A DNA stretch of 64,000 nt from a virus, in IMG/VR virus record IMGVR_UViG_3300011116_000574, positions 1 through 64,000 of that record. One strand, 5' to 3'. The translations under genes and the position numbers were made by a program. Position 1 is the stretch's first letter. Each line of letters starts with the position of its first letter. The notes below the pieces were generated by a model that saw only the letters and a program-made list of their open reading frames with translations, ran no database searches and was not told the DNA's origin. Below, one piece after another: positions 16,330-24,461 of this stretch.

Positions 16330-17080
16330 TCAACTTGGCAACATGGGTCATGTAGGAAATCAAATGTTTCAATATGCTGCGTTAAAGGGTATAGCAAAAA
16401 ATAATAATTTAAAATGGACAGTTCCGCCAGAATATTTATTTGGAAAAAATTATAATATAAAGAGTAGCCTTTATGACATCTTTACATTGCCAAGTGTAGG
16501 CATCGGAGAAACTATTATTCCAGAAGGAAATATAGCTTTTCCCGAAAGGCAATTTAATTTTGATGAAGATCTTTTTAACAATTGCCCAGATAATGTAGAC
16601 CTTAATGGTTACTATCAATCCTATAAATATTTTGATCACATAAAAGATGAATTATTAAAAGATTTTTCTTTCAGGATGCCAGTGTCTTTGCCTAAAAATA
16701 TTGTAGCAATTCATGTAAGGCGGGGTGACTATGTAAATCAACCGCAGTTTCACCCTGTATGCGATGCAGAATATTATAGAAAGGCTATGGAATATTTCCC
16801 CAATGAAAGCTTTTGTGTGTTCTCTGACGATCCAGAATGGTGCAAACAGCAAGAAGTTTTTAAAAATTGCTTTATAGTTGAAAATTCTACAGAAGCGTAT
16901 GACTTGCAATGGATGTCTCAGGCTAAAGGAAACATTATTGCCAATAGTTCTTTTAGCTGGTGGGGTGCGTATTTAAATAAAAATGGTGGCACTGTAATTT
17001 GCCCCGAAAGATGGTTTGGTGTAAACTATAGTCATTATAGTATGTCAGACCTTAGACCAACAGAATGGATTCAACTATGA
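16313..17080 (+). CDS. GT11 fucosyl/colitosyltransferase
   Basis: 255 aa. GT11 motifs are clear: MGHVGNQMFQYAALKGIA near the N terminus, HVRRGDY at residues 134-140, and SSFSWWGAYLN. The family transfers L-fucose from GDP-fucose to a 2-hydroxyl, and close relatives in E. coli O antigens transfer colitose. It is the natural consumer of the sugar made by the three preceding biosynthetic enzymes. Confidence 0.9.
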   Translation: MAISFSQLGNMGHVGNQMFQYAALKGIAKNNNLKWTVPPEYLFGKNYNIKSSLYDIFTLPSVGIGETIIPEGNIAFPERQFNFDEDLFNNCPDNVDLNGYYQSYKYFDHIKDELLKDFSFRMPVSLPKNIVAIHVRRGDYVNQPQFHPVCDAEYYRKAMEYFPNESFCVFSDDPEWCKQQEVFKNCFIVENSTEAYDLQWMSQAKGNIIANSSFSWWGAYLNKNGGTVICPERWFGVNYSHYSMSDLRPTEWIQL

Positions 17081-17667
17081 TAAATGATTACTTTGATCAT
17101 ATCTACTGCATTAACTTAGATAGCAGAACTGATAGATGGGCAGATTGTGAAAAAGAATTTGCTAAACATAACTTGTCGGTGGAAAGAGTTAGTGCTTTTA
17201 CTCCAGCAGATATTAATTTTAGTATAGGCGTAAATGGTGGAGAAGCAGCTTTAATTATGACTCATAAAAAAATACTTGAAGATGCTAAAGAAAAAGGGTA
17301 TAATAATATTCTTGTACTAGAGGATGATGTAGAATTTGCCGAAGATATTAATGGATGTTTGTCAGAGATTCCTAAAAATTGGGATATTGTTTATTTTGGT
17401 GGAAACCATTATCATGGAGCACCCGCTAAAATAACAGACAAAATGGCTATTGCTAATAAAACATTGGCTATGCATTGTGTAGCAATAAATAGTACAATAT
17501 ATGATAGGATGTTAGAAAAAATACATTATGGTTTTCCAATAGATGTAATTTATGCAGAAAGCTTATACTTATTTAATAGTTATGTATTTGTGCCATCGAA
17601 AGCGTGGCAAAGACCAAGTTGGTCGGACTTATTACAACAACATGTAGATTATGGATTTTTAAGATGA
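17077..17667 (+). CDS. Family 25 glycosyltransferase
   Basis: 196 aa from ATG at 17077 (ATGA overlap). The N terminus IYCINLDSRTDRW and NILVLEDDVEF are GT25 signatures known from LPS galactosyltransferases. The C terminus is shorter than in many members. It is cytoplasmic, with the acceptor unknown. Confidence 0.82.
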   Translation: MINDYFDHIYCINLDSRTDRWADCEKEFAKHNLSVERVSAFTPADINFSIGVNGGEAALIMTHKKILEDAKEKGYNNILVLEDDVEFAEDINGCLSEIPKNWDIVYFGGNHYHGAPAKITDKMAIANKTLAMHCVAINSTIYDRMLEKIHYGFPIDVIYAESLYLFNSYVFVPSKAWQRPSWSDLLQQHVDYGFLR

Positions 17668-18791
17668 GAATAGGATTTATCAGTTCAGACTGGGCTGATC
17701 ATTATGCGGGATCTCCAGGTGGATGCACTTGGATTAGATGTGAGTCAGTAGCCCACTATTTAAATACAATTGGTCACGAGGCTGCTTGCGGAGAAATTGG
17801 CTGGAAAGACGGAGAAGGATTTGTTGTTGTACCAACAAAATTTAGATTATCTTGGGGACACAAATCTCCAATTACAAATCCTCCAGTATCTTTTGACAAA
17901 CTTGATGTTGTTATTATTAAATTATTAATGTGGCATAAGTCAAAAGAAATGATTGAAGAAGCTCGTGCGTTGGGGCAAGTAGTAATTATTGATGTTGATG
18001 ACTGGTTCATGGGACTTCCACAAACTAATATTGCTTTTAAAACTACACATCCAAATGCTGACCCAGAATGGAATAGAGATCATATGCATGCTTCTTACGG
18101 TGCTGCAGACGCTTTAATCCATAGTACCGAGTTCCTTGCCGATAACTATGGTAAGCTTAACAAAAATAACTATATTGTTCGTAATTCTGTAGCACCAGAA
18201 TTATTTACAAAGCGTTATGATAATGCTGGTTGGAAGCCAACTATTGGCTGGGTTGGAATTATGTTGTGGAGACAGCATGATGTTGAAAAATTAAAAGGAA
18301 TACTTGGTCCATTTTTAGATGAGCATGACTTAATGTTTTATCACGCAGGTATGTTGATAGATAGACCTAAACAATTTGCAGAACTAACCAACATGGATCC
18401 TGAAAGATTAATTGAAGTAACAGGAACAAATGTTCATAATTATGGAAATATTCTTTTGTCAATGGATATTGGTTTAGTACCATTGGATATGATTCCTTTT
18501 AATGAAGCAAAGTCAAGTCTTAAAGGCATGGAGTATGCAATGTCTGGCATTCCCTTTATTGCAAATGCAACACATGAGTATAAAATTCTTGCAGAGGATG
18601 GGGCGGGTAGAGTAGTGTCAAAACCTAGAGATTGGATTAGGCACATGGAACATTACCTAGACCCTGCCAATAGAAAGGCAGATGCTCAAAGAGGCTTTGA
18701 TGTTGCAATGGAAAAGTACAACCTATCAAATAAGGTACATGAATGGTCAGATACAATTGTTGATATTTATAAGAAAGCAAAAGGGTTATGA
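17664..18791 (+). CDS. GT-B glycosyltransferase (family 1/4-like)
   Basis: 375 aa from ATG at 17664 (ATGA overlap). The N-terminal half binds the acceptor (DVVIIKLLMWHKSKEMIEEA). The C-terminal half has a GT-B donor domain with DIGLVPLDMIPFNEAKSSLK and MEYAMSGIPFIA, close to the E-x7-E zone. A related but separate enzyme lies at 47872. Last large gene of the operon. Confidence 0.8.
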   Translation: MRIGFISSDWADHYAGSPGGCTWIRCESVAHYLNTIGHEAACGEIGWKDGEGFVVVPTKFRLSWGHKSPITNPPVSFDKLDVVIIKLLMWHKSKEMIEEARALGQVVIIDVDDWFMGLPQTNIAFKTTHPNADPEWNRDHMHASYGAADALIHSTEFLADNYGKLNKNNYIVRNSVAPELFTKRYDNAGWKPTIGWVGIMLWRQHDVEKLKGILGPFLDEHDLMFYHAGMLIDRPKQFAELTNMDPERLIEVTGTNVHNYGNILLSMDIGLVPLDMIPFNEAKSSLKGMEYAMSGIPFIANATHEYKILAEDGAGRVVSKPRDWIRHMEHYLDPANRKADAQRGFDVAMEKYNLSNKVHEWSDTIVDIYKKAKGL

Positions 18792-18928
18792 AAAACTGGA
18801 TAGATCCAGATGATGAAATAATTCGGGGCAGAAGAAAAAAGGTTGAGGCAAAGCCTAGACCTAAAAAAGCTAATCATAAGCATGAATACATAGATAATTC
18901 ATGCACTAAATGTGGTAAAATTAAATAA
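18788..18928 (+). CDS. Small Lys-rich protein with CxxC
   Basis: 46 aa, overlapping the transferase stop by ATGA. The sequence is basic (RGRRKKVEAKPRPKKANH) and ends HEYIDNSCTKCGKIK, a half zinc-ribbon with His. The stop codon is immediately followed by the first base of the tmRNA, so the operon transcript may run into the RNA gene. Confidence 0.6.
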   Translation: MKNWIDPDDEIIRGRRKKVEAKPRPKKANHKHEYIDNSCTKCGKIK

Positions 18929-19167
18929 GGGGATGCTTAGTTTCGACTATGTGCAGACTTTTATACAGAAGTAAAACAAACTAAAAATAAACGGCGTATC
19001 TCAAAATACCCTCGCTTTAGCTGCATAAACTAAAGCCGTGTGACGACTACATGGGAACAGAAAGTCGTACAAAACAATAAAAATTAAATAAAAATGCTAG
19101 ACAATATTACTTAAATACTGTATACTAGAAAACATATAGGACAGGGGTGCAATTCCCCTCATCTCCA
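18929..19167 (+). ncRNA. ssrA: tmRNA (transfer-messenger RNA)
   Basis: The 5' end GGGGATG pairs with CATCTCC at 19160-19166 as the tRNA-like acceptor. TTTCGACT follows the 5' stem, and the T arm is AGGGG-TGCAATT-CCCCT. The tag frame ends ...SQNTLALAA with TAA at 19026, the usual ALAA degradation signal, and is closed upstream by a stop at 18972. Pseudoknot-like pairs follow (GTACGACTT-type). CCA is not encoded. tmRNA with SmpB frees stalled ribosomes and tags the peptide. Confidence 0.9.
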
Positions 19168-19180
19168 CAAAGGATAAAAA

Positions 19181-19447
19181 ATGGATTATAATGAAAGCAA
19201 ATGGGCTAAGCTCGGAGAAAAGAATAAAACTACAACTGCATACGGAGAGTATGAAAAGGTTGCACATAAATATACAACGGCGGAAAAATATATTAGGATT
19301 TATTCCGAAGCATTTTTAAACTACATTGATGCTATTGGAAGCCGTACCCACGCAATTCACATTGAAGATATTGTTCTTGCAAATGCTGGATTTGCCGAAG
19401 CTTTTGTTCAGGTGATGCAAGCATTAAAAACTTTGGAAGACAAATAA
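19181..19447 (+). CDS. Hypothetical protein
   Basis: 88 aa, starting 13 bases after the tmRNA with an AAAGGA site. Largely helical (TAEKYIRIYSEAFLNYIDAIG), acidic C terminus. Its stop overlaps the next ATG (TAATG). No family is recognised. Confidence 0.65.
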   Translation: MDYNESKWAKLGEKNKTTTAYGEYEKVAHKYTTAEKYIRIYSEAFLNYIDAIGSRTHAIHIEDIVLANAGFAEAFVQVMQALKTLEDK

Positions 19448-19752
19448 TGCACTTTGAAAATGACGATGAGTTTTTTCAGTTCTTATTAGAAAAAGGTGCT
19501 ATGGAGCCGTATGGCTTAAATGAATTGGGAGAGCCACTATACAGGTTTAATATGAAGGTTTTAGAAGAAGTTCTTCCAGAAGCTGCCGAAACCATCAAGG
19601 AAGAAATTGATCAAGACCTAAAGAACCTTTACGAAATGGGCTTGGTGGATATTTCTTACAACGAAAATTTAGAAGCAACTTTTTCAATTAGTGAAAAAGG
19701 TAAGCGTTATGTTCAAACTGGTGAAATAGAAAGTTTTACAAGAGAAGATTAA
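19447..19752 (+). CDS. Hypothetical acidic protein, possible winged helix
   Basis: 101 aa. The C-terminal part (DLKNLYEMGLVDISYNENLE followed by FSISEKGKRYV) has the look of a winged-helix C-terminal wing, as in small regulators. The N terminus is acidic. Coupled to the preceding gene. The DNA-binding role is a guess. Confidence 0.6.
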   Translation: MHFENDDEFFQFLLEKGAMEPYGLNELGEPLYRFNMKVLEEVLPEAAETIKEEIDQDLKNLYEMGLVDISYNENLEATFSISEKGKRYVQTGEIESFTRED

Positions 19753-19757
19753 AATCG

Positions 19758-19787
19758 TTGACACGCTAAACAATAGTGGTGTACAAT
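19758..19787 (+). promoter_or_regulatory. Sigma-70-like promoter
   Basis: TTGACA at 19758-19763, an 18-base spacer, and TACAAT at 19782-19787, upstream of the ATG at 19825. Confidence 0.55.
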
Positions 19788-19824
19788 AGAATAGTAAAGT
19801 ATTAAACAAAATTAAGGAATTAAA

Positions 19825-20016
19825 ATGACAGAACAAGAGTGGAACGATAGAGCAGACTGGATTCAATTTGGAATTGCTAAGGGGTGGGTAAGCGACACAT
19901 ATTGCAATACCCATGATGGCGGTCAGGAATACTGGACAGAGGAAGAAATGCTTGAATGGGAAGAGGGCAACGATCCATGTCAGACCGTAATTAGAGTTTT
20001 GGGCGTGGATTCTTGA
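19825..20016 (+). CDS. Hypothetical acidic protein
   Basis: 63 aa with an AAGGA site before ATG. Rich in Trp, Glu and Asp (WTEEEMLEWEEG). A Cys/His pair (YCNTHDGG) may bind metal. Own promoter. No family is recognised; similar small proteins are common in actinophages. Confidence 0.6.
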   Translation: MTEQEWNDRADWIQFGIAKGWVSDTYCNTHDGGQEYWTEEEMLEWEEGNDPCQTVIRVLGVDS

Positions 20017-20231
20017 TAGAAGTTTTGGATAAAAAAAGACAATTAGTTCTAGCAGATAGGTGTGACCGATGTGGTTCACAGGCTTTTGTTTTGGTAAAAA
20101 TGGTTGCGGGAGAATTATATTTCTGTGGACACCATTACAACAAGCATGAAAAAGCACTAACCAAGATGTCTTTTGAAATTATTGACGAGCGTTGGGCTAT
20201 TAATGATAAGAGTGAATCTAGTGTCCAGTGA
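20013..20231 (+). CDS. DUF7455-like zinc protein
   Basis: 72 aa from TTG at 20013, overlapping the previous stop. The core ADRCDRCGSQAFVLVK..GELYFCGHHYNKHEKAL resembles the DUF7455 family found in actinobacteria and their phages, with Cys and His ligands for zinc. This supports an actinobacterial host. Function unknown. Confidence 0.75.
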   Translation: MIEVLDKKRQLVLADRCDRCGSQAFVLVKMVAGELYFCGHHYNKHEKALTKMSFEIIDERWAINDKSESSVQ

Positions 20232-20424
20232 TCAATATTTAGCTCTAGTTTATCGCATTTTAGATAAAATAAAGAGTCTCCATCAACCAATGGAATTTAC
20301 AATAAGCAATGGTAACACATACTTAATATGCAAAGAATGTAGTGGATACCGTCAAGAGTTAGCTAGGTACATGGCTCCACATAAATACCCTTGTGAAACA
20401 ATGAAACTAGCAGATAGCGTATAA
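20221..20424 (+). CDS. Small CxxC/YPC motif protein
   Basis: About 67 aa. GTG at 20221 is preferred because an AAGAG site lies about 9 bases upstream; GTG at 20212 is the alternative. The layout, a helix with SLHQPMEF, then CKECSGYRQ, then YPCETMKLA, is shared with the leftward genes at 27413 and 27625. The Cys residues could form a zinc site. Function unknown. Confidence 0.6.
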   Translation: MSSDQYLALVYRILDKIKSLHQPMEFTISNGNTYLICKECSGYRQELARYMAPHKYPCETMKLADSV

Positions 20425-20433
20425 AGGAACAGT

Positions 20434-20844
20434 ATGAAAAGCGTAGTAATCGTAGATATTGATGGCACAGTTGCCACAAGAACAAACAGAGATCCATTTG
20501 ATTATTCTAAAGTACTTGATGATGCCCCAAAGCCAGATGTAATTGAAGTTGTTGCTTCTTTATGGCGAGCGGGTCACAGGATTATTTTTGTTACCGCTAG
20601 GGATGACTCTTGCTTTAATGATACATTTAAATGGTTAACATTAAATTGTCCACCATTTATTAAATTGTATATGCGTAAGACAGGCGACACCAGATCGGAT
20701 GGAGTAATAAAGCGTGAAATTTACGAGAATTTAATTAAGCCAGAATACAGTGTTTTGTGCGTACTTGACGATAGACAGCGTGTTGTGGATATGTGGAGAT
20801 CAATTGGGCTTACCTGTTTACAGGTAGATTATGGAAATTTTTAA
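20434..20844 (+). CDS. HAD phosphatase, polynucleotide kinase 3'-phosphatase-like
   Basis: 136 aa. Motif I VDIDGTVA has both Asp residues, motif II is in IIFVTARDD, and motif IV VLDDRQRVVDMW. It resembles the phosphatase half of T4 polynucleotide kinase, without a kinase domain. It may trim 3'-phosphates during RNA or DNA repair, which would suit a tRNA-rich phage. Contrast it with the altered HAD protein at 9115. Confidence 0.8.
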   Translation: MKSVVIVDIDGTVATRTNRDPFDYSKVLDDAPKPDVIEVVASLWRAGHRIIFVTARDDSCFNDTFKWLTLNCPPFIKLYMRKTGDTRSDGVIKREIYENLIKPEYSVLCVLDDRQRVVDMWRSIGLTCLQVDYGNF

Positions 20845-20987
20845 TGTTAATTAATAAACTTATGAAATATGCAGCAAAGCTGGGGTTAGACCCAGAAGAA
20901 CTCATGGAAATGACGGTTTTAGATGCTGCTCTGCTTATTGACTATACTCAGAATATGTGGGTAACGCTAGAAAAAAGCGTAGAATAA
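20844..20987 (+). CDS. Hypothetical 47-residue protein
   Basis: Starts at ATG 20844 overlapping the HAD stop (TAATG). Helical and acidic, with AAKLGLDPEELMEMTVLDAA, which may fold as a small HTH-like or death-type helix bundle. No family is recognised. Confidence 0.55.
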   Translation: MLINKLMKYAAKLGLDPEELMEMTVLDAALLIDYTQNMWVTLEKSVE

Positions 20988-20998
20988 GCGTTTTAGTG

Positions 20999-21004
20999 TA
21001 TAAT
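20999..21004 (+). promoter_or_regulatory. Extended -10 promoter (AGTGTATAAT)
   Basis: TATAAT at 20999-21004 in AGTGTATAATATATAT, the same string as at 4017. It precedes the head-protein gene pair at 21050-22422. Confidence 0.5.
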
Positions 21005-21049
21005 ATATATAGGACTTTATGTCCAAACGAAACGAGGTGAATTAATATA

Positions 21050-21283
21050 ATGGATAACAACTTACAGAATAATACAGTTGTTCAGCCTTCAGCCAACCCA
21101 TCAACAGGTGTTAGTGCAAGCTCACCAGAAGGTGGGTCAGTACCATCAGTAAATGATCTTGGCGTAAACGAGGCTGTAAACATTGCTTCTTTTCCAACCA
21201 TCGGTAATGGAACAGACGCTTCTTTAACAATCGAACAGCCAGCAGGTGGACCGATTGTTGATGGTCAGGCAGGACCTAACTAA
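21050..21283 (+). CDS. Low-complexity hypothetical protein
   Basis: 77 aa with a strong AGGTGA site. Rich in Asn, Ser, Gly and Pro and probably disordered. It sits directly before the head-type gene at 21304, so a minor virion or assembly role is possible. No family is recognised. Confidence 0.55.
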   Translation: MDNNLQNNTVVQPSANPSTGVSASSPEGGSVPSVNDLGVNEAVNIASFPTIGNGTDASLTIEQPAGGPIVDGQAGPN

Positions 21284-21303
21284 TTAATTAAGGGGATATT
21301 TTT

Positions 21304-22422
21304 ATGGCAGACAAAGGACATAAACCAACAAGCGGAATGAAATCCGCAGCAAGAAGAGCACTCGCATGGCACAAGGATGGCAAGCGTGGTGGTACTTCTG
21401 TTGGTTACGCCAGAGCAAATCAAATTGTAAACGGAGAATCTTTGTCCGATGATACCGTCAAGAGGATGTACTCTTTTTTCTCACGCCATGAGGTAGACAA
21501 AAAAGCCACAGGATTTAATTCTGGAGAAGAGGGCTACCCAAGTCCAGGCAGAGTTGCTTGGGACTTATGGGGCGGAGATGCAGGGTTTGCTTTTGCCCGA
21601 TCCAAAGTAAAGCACACAATCAAGAAAGAAATTATGGAGATGTTTGAAAAAACAATCGGAAATAATTCCAGCAAAGCGCATGACCCGATTGAAGAACCTG
21701 GTCATGTAGAATATTATGCAAAAGGAGGTGACAAGATAGATATGTCAGGAGAAGATAAAACAACAACAGAACCCGATCCAAAGGGTGATATTGCGGTAAC
21801 AAAGGCTGTGGACTCAGATCTGGCTCGCAGAAAGATTACAAAGGCAATTAAGTCTTTGGAGAAGGCTCTTAAGGGTCTACCAAATGTTGGTAGAGCATCG
21901 GATGTTTCCGTAGATAACGAAACATCACCTGTTGCAAAAGCAGCAGATCCAGATGTAAGCCGAGCAGATTCAGTTGATGTTTCAAACGAAACATCACCTG
22001 TAGCAAAGAATGTCGGAAATCCAGATGATGTTAAGGGCGATGGAGAATACTCTAAGCCAGCAAACGAACCAGTTAGCACAGACGCAGAACCTATGACTAA
22101 GGGAGCATGCTGTGAAGATTGTGGAGATGATTGCACATCAGAAAAGACTTGCTGCACAAAGTGCATGAAGATGGAGAAGGAATACGCATCGGCACCAGCA
22201 CCATCAGCAGCTTCTAGTACAGCACCAGTTACAGCATCAGTAGATGATTTGGAAAAGGCTGCAGATACAGATAAAGATGGCGATACAGAATCAGACACAG
22301 ATGAAGATGATGATGATAAGCCTGTTTACAAGTCTGCACAGGAATTAGTAGATGAAGCAAAGATCAACAAGAGCGTATGGGGTGGCGCATTTGCTGCACC
22401 AGCAGCTCCAAGAATCCAGTAG
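21304..22422 (+). CDS. Probable head-associated or scaffold protein
   Basis: 372 aa. The N-terminal domain (residues 1-105: SGMKSAARRALAWHKDGKRG, YARANQIVNGESLS, GFAFARSKVK) is a conserved phage domain often found near head genes. Then come acidic, Ala/Pro/Ser-rich linkers with two ETSPVAK repeats and a Cys-rich patch (CCEDCGDDC, CCTKCMK), probably metal-binding. It ends NKSVWGGAFAAP, similar to the prohead protease tail WQGSF. A strong terminator follows. Confidence 0.6.
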   Translation: MADKGHKPTSGMKSAARRALAWHKDGKRGGTSVGYARANQIVNGESLSDDTVKRMYSFFSRHEVDKKATGFNSGEEGYPSPGRVAWDLWGGDAGFAFARSKVKHTIKKEIMEMFEKTIGNNSSKAHDPIEEPGHVEYYAKGGDKIDMSGEDKTTTEPDPKGDIAVTKAVDSDLARRKITKAIKSLEKALKGLPNVGRASDVSVDNETSPVAKAADPDVSRADSVDVSNETSPVAKNVGNPDDVKGDGEYSKPANEPVSTDAEPMTKGACCEDCGDDCTSEKTCCTKCMKMEKEYASAPAPSAASSTAPVTASVDDLEKAADTDKDGDTESDTDEDDDDKPVYKSAQELVDEAKINKSVWGGAFAAPAAPRIQ

Positions 22423-22436
22423 GATTTAAAATATTG

Positions 22437-22472
22437 GCTAATAGCGGTCTATGACCGCTATTAGCATTTTTA
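22437..22472 (+). terminator. Rho-independent terminator
   Basis: A perfect 13-bp hairpin, GCTAATAGCGGTC-TAT-GACCGCTATTAGC, followed by ATTTTT. It ends the 21050-22422 unit. Confidence 0.9.
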
Positions 22473-22486
22473 GAAAGGTAAAAAAA

Positions 22487-22867
22487 ATGAGGGTATTAGT
22501 AATTGGAAGTAGAGAATGGGATAACTATTCTGAGGTTATGAGACAAATTACCTTACTTCTGGAAGACGCAAAGTACTATGATGATCCGCAATTAACTCTT
22601 GTGCATACCGCTAGTAAGGGTGCAGAAGACATGGTTACAGAGTACATAGGCAAAGTAGACAAATTTTTAAAACAAAAGGGGTATTCTATCAAGGAGGAAT
22701 TATTTAGAAATTCTAAGGACACTCCTAAATCTACCAATGATTATAATATGATATCCTTTGGGGCAGATTATGCTCTAATTTTTAGAACCCATGATGATAA
22801 GCGGGCAAGCTATTGTGAAAAGATTTTGCAAGAATTTGAAATTCCCACTAAAGTAATTAAAGATTAA
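22487..22867 (+). CDS. SLOG/DUF2493-like protein
   Basis: 126 aa from ATG at 22487; the longer frame would run through the terminator. The N terminus RVLVIGSREWDNYSEVMRQI and VHTASKGAEDMVTEYI follow the YspA/DUF2493 SLOG pattern, a Rossmann-like fold thought to bind nucleotides or nucleotide signals. The ligand is unknown. Such proteins are frequent in actinophages. Confidence 0.75.
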   Translation: MRVLVIGSREWDNYSEVMRQITLLLEDAKYYDDPQLTLVHTASKGAEDMVTEYIGKVDKFLKQKGYSIKEELFRNSKDTPKSTNDYNMISFGADYALIFRTHDDKRASYCEKILQEFEIPTKVIKD

Positions 22868-22933
22868 TTGACGAATAAACAGTATAATGGTAAAATATAC
22901 TATTGACACAAACAACTCTAGAAAGGGTTATTG

Positions 22934-23158
22934 ATGAAAGACCTAGTTGAACTAGACTACGAAAAAGCACATTCATTTGTAGCAAAGAATGCCAAGATTG
23001 GTTTCTTTTGGGATGGATGGGATATTGTTAAGTGGACCGAAAATGAAAATGGATTCACACAAAAAAACGGAATGTTTCGTAATGGTAAGTGGGGACACGC
23101 CATGAAGATTCCAATGACAAATGCTGGAACCTGGAAAGTATTAAACAGATATGTCTGA
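22934..23158 (+). CDS. Hypothetical protein
   Basis: 74 aa from ATG at 22934. Beta-rich with several Trp and Gly (FFWDGWDIVKWTENENG). Overlaps the WhiB gene by 8 bases. No family is recognised. Confidence 0.55.
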   Translation: MKDLVELDYEKAHSFVAKNAKIGFFWDGWDIVKWTENENGFTQKNGMFRNGKWGHAMKIPMTNAGTWKVLNRYV

Positions 23159-23471
23159 AATTATTGATGCATTGGGAATGATGCCAGAAGATGTTCGTTG
23201 GTATCATCTTGCTGCGTGTAGAAATATGCATGTAAACAATTTTTATGATTTCTATGAAAATGATCAGAGACTTGCCATGCAGATTGATGAAATGTGCATG
23301 GTTTGCCCTGTAGCACAACAGTGCTACGCAGAGGGAGTAAGAAATAAAGAGAAAGGTGTATGGGGCGGGATCTTTATGGATCTTGGTAGAGTTGATAAAC
23401 AAAACAATACCCATAAAACACTTGAAGTATGGAAGAGATTAAAGAAAATTCATGGAAGAAATAGTTTTTAA
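23151..23471 (+). CDS. WhiB family iron-sulfur regulator
   Basis: 106 aa. The four cluster cysteines are C23, C49, C52 and C58 (CxxCx5C), followed by GVWGG at 69-73. WhiB proteins hold a 4Fe-4S cluster and bind the primary sigma factor; they occur only in actinobacteria and their phages. This phage copy could redirect host transcription. A second, shorter WhiB lies at 39940. Confidence 0.92.
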   Translation: MSEIIDALGMMPEDVRWYHLAACRNMHVNNFYDFYENDQRLAMQIDEMCMVCPVAQQCYAEGVRNKEKGVWGGIFMDLGRVDKQNNTHKTLEVWKRLKKIHGRNSF

Positions 23472-23757
23472 CGATGATGTAACCGCATACGAAAAGCCAA
23501 AAAGAATTGTTTATAACATTCAAATGGCTAAGGCTCTGCGTGACTTGAAGCCACCGTATAAAGGTATAGTATTAGAGGTTAGAGCTAGACCACACTGGCT
23601 TGCTTTAGTTGTCTACGAAGAAAATATCATGTCTTACAATGTGCATCAGCAGGAAAATATTATGCAATGGCTATGGATGGCTAGAGATTTGATTCAATCA
23701 TACGGAACTCGCTGTGAAATTGAGGGAATCAAATACCGTGAAGAGACAAAACTTTAA
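23452..23757 (+). CDS. Hypothetical protein
   Basis: 101 aa, overlapping whiB by 20 bases. An alternating beta/alpha pattern (YKGIVLEVRARPHWLALVVY) with a helical, Trp-rich C terminus. No family is recognised. Same transcription unit as its neighbours. Confidence 0.6.
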   Translation: MEEIVFNDDVTAYEKPKRIVYNIQMAKALRDLKPPYKGIVLEVRARPHWLALVVYEENIMSYNVHQQENIMQWLWMARDLIQSYGTRCEIEGIKYREETKL

Positions 23758-23929
23758 CTATATAATTGTATATTTACCAGATGAAAAGGTATATGGAGAA
23801 GTTATTTCTTTGGGAACCTATGCATCAAAAGTACATTATATCAAAGACGGATTTGAGTATGAGTCTATTATACTTAATGAAGATTTTGAAATTTTAGAAC
23901 AAATAAATATTGAAGAGATAGAGGAATAA
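23738..23929 (+). CDS. Small SH3-like hypothetical protein
   Basis: 63 aa from GTG at 23738, inside the previous gene's end; another GTG at 23714 is possible. The core VYGEVISLGTYASKVHYIKD looks like a small beta barrel. The acidic tail ends at the next gene's ATG. Confidence 0.5.
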   Translation: MKRQNFNYIIVYLPDEKVYGEVISLGTYASKVHYIKDGFEYESIILNEDFEILEQINIEEIEE

Positions 23930-24162
23930 TGAATTGTTATTCATGCAATAAGCAAAAAAATCAATTGCATCCAGTTAATTCAGCTTTACTTAAAGGTACA
24001 TCCTTGCTGTTGTGTCAGACCTGTGCTGACCTTAAGTATGAACCAAGATGGGTAATTGTTATGGCTGGAAGACAGTTTGGGTCGGAGTATGTAAAAGACT
24101 ATATACTTAAGCGTAGATATGTTGGAAAGCTTATTTTAGCAGAAGATTTAATAGTGGAGTAA
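23929..24162 (+). CDS. Small zinc-binding protein
   Basis: 77 aa. CYSCNKQK and LLCQTCADL give two CxxC pairs for zinc, followed by KYEPRWVIVMAGRQFGSEYV. The WVIVMAGRQFG segment is familiar from small actinophage proteins of unknown role. Coupled on both sides. Confidence 0.6.
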   Translation: MNCYSCNKQKNQLHPVNSALLKGTSLLLCQTCADLKYEPRWVIVMAGRQFGSEYVKDYILKRRYVGKLILAEDLIVE

Positions 24163-24164
24163 TT

Positions 24165-24461
24165 TTGTTAGAAGTCGTAGAAAACATTGAACAAACATTT
24201 AATGGCAAATCAATTGTTTATTTTACTGCTACATGGTGTCAGCCTTGTAAGTTAATTAAACCACAATTTGCTAGAGCGGGAACAATCGACAAAAACAACA
24301 ACTATTTTGTTGTTGATGTGGACAATGTTGATCCCGAATATTTGGGCAAATATAATATTATGTCTGTCCCACAAATCCTGATACTTAATGATGGAGATGT
24401 AACAAAAAAAATTGAAGGTAGAACTTCAGAAGAAATACTAGAAGAGGTAAACAATGTATAA
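24165..24461 (+). CDS. Thioredoxin
   Basis: 98 aa from TTG at 24165. The active site is WCQPC at residues 24-28, with the cis-Pro in MSVPQILIL. The protein is reduced in length but complete. It is a disulfide reductase that may feed the class II ribonucleotide reductase at 48908, which carries a C-terminal redox Cys pair. Confidence 0.88.
   Translation: MLEVVENIEQTFNGKSIVYFTATWCQPCKLIKPQFARAGTIDKNNNYFVVDVDNVDPEYLGKYNIMSVPQILILNDGDVTKKIEGRTSEEILEEVNNV

Noticed and set aside
21714-22298. Long leftward open frame opposite the head-type gene
   Set aside because: It is the antisense of a repetitive Ser/Ala/Pro-rich gene with a good ribosome site and context on the + strand; it shows no start signal or domain.
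23151-23471. WhiB as another bearer of the W-x-G-x-F tag
   Set aside because: GVWGGIF is the internal WhiB family turn, conserved for other reasons and not at the C terminus.
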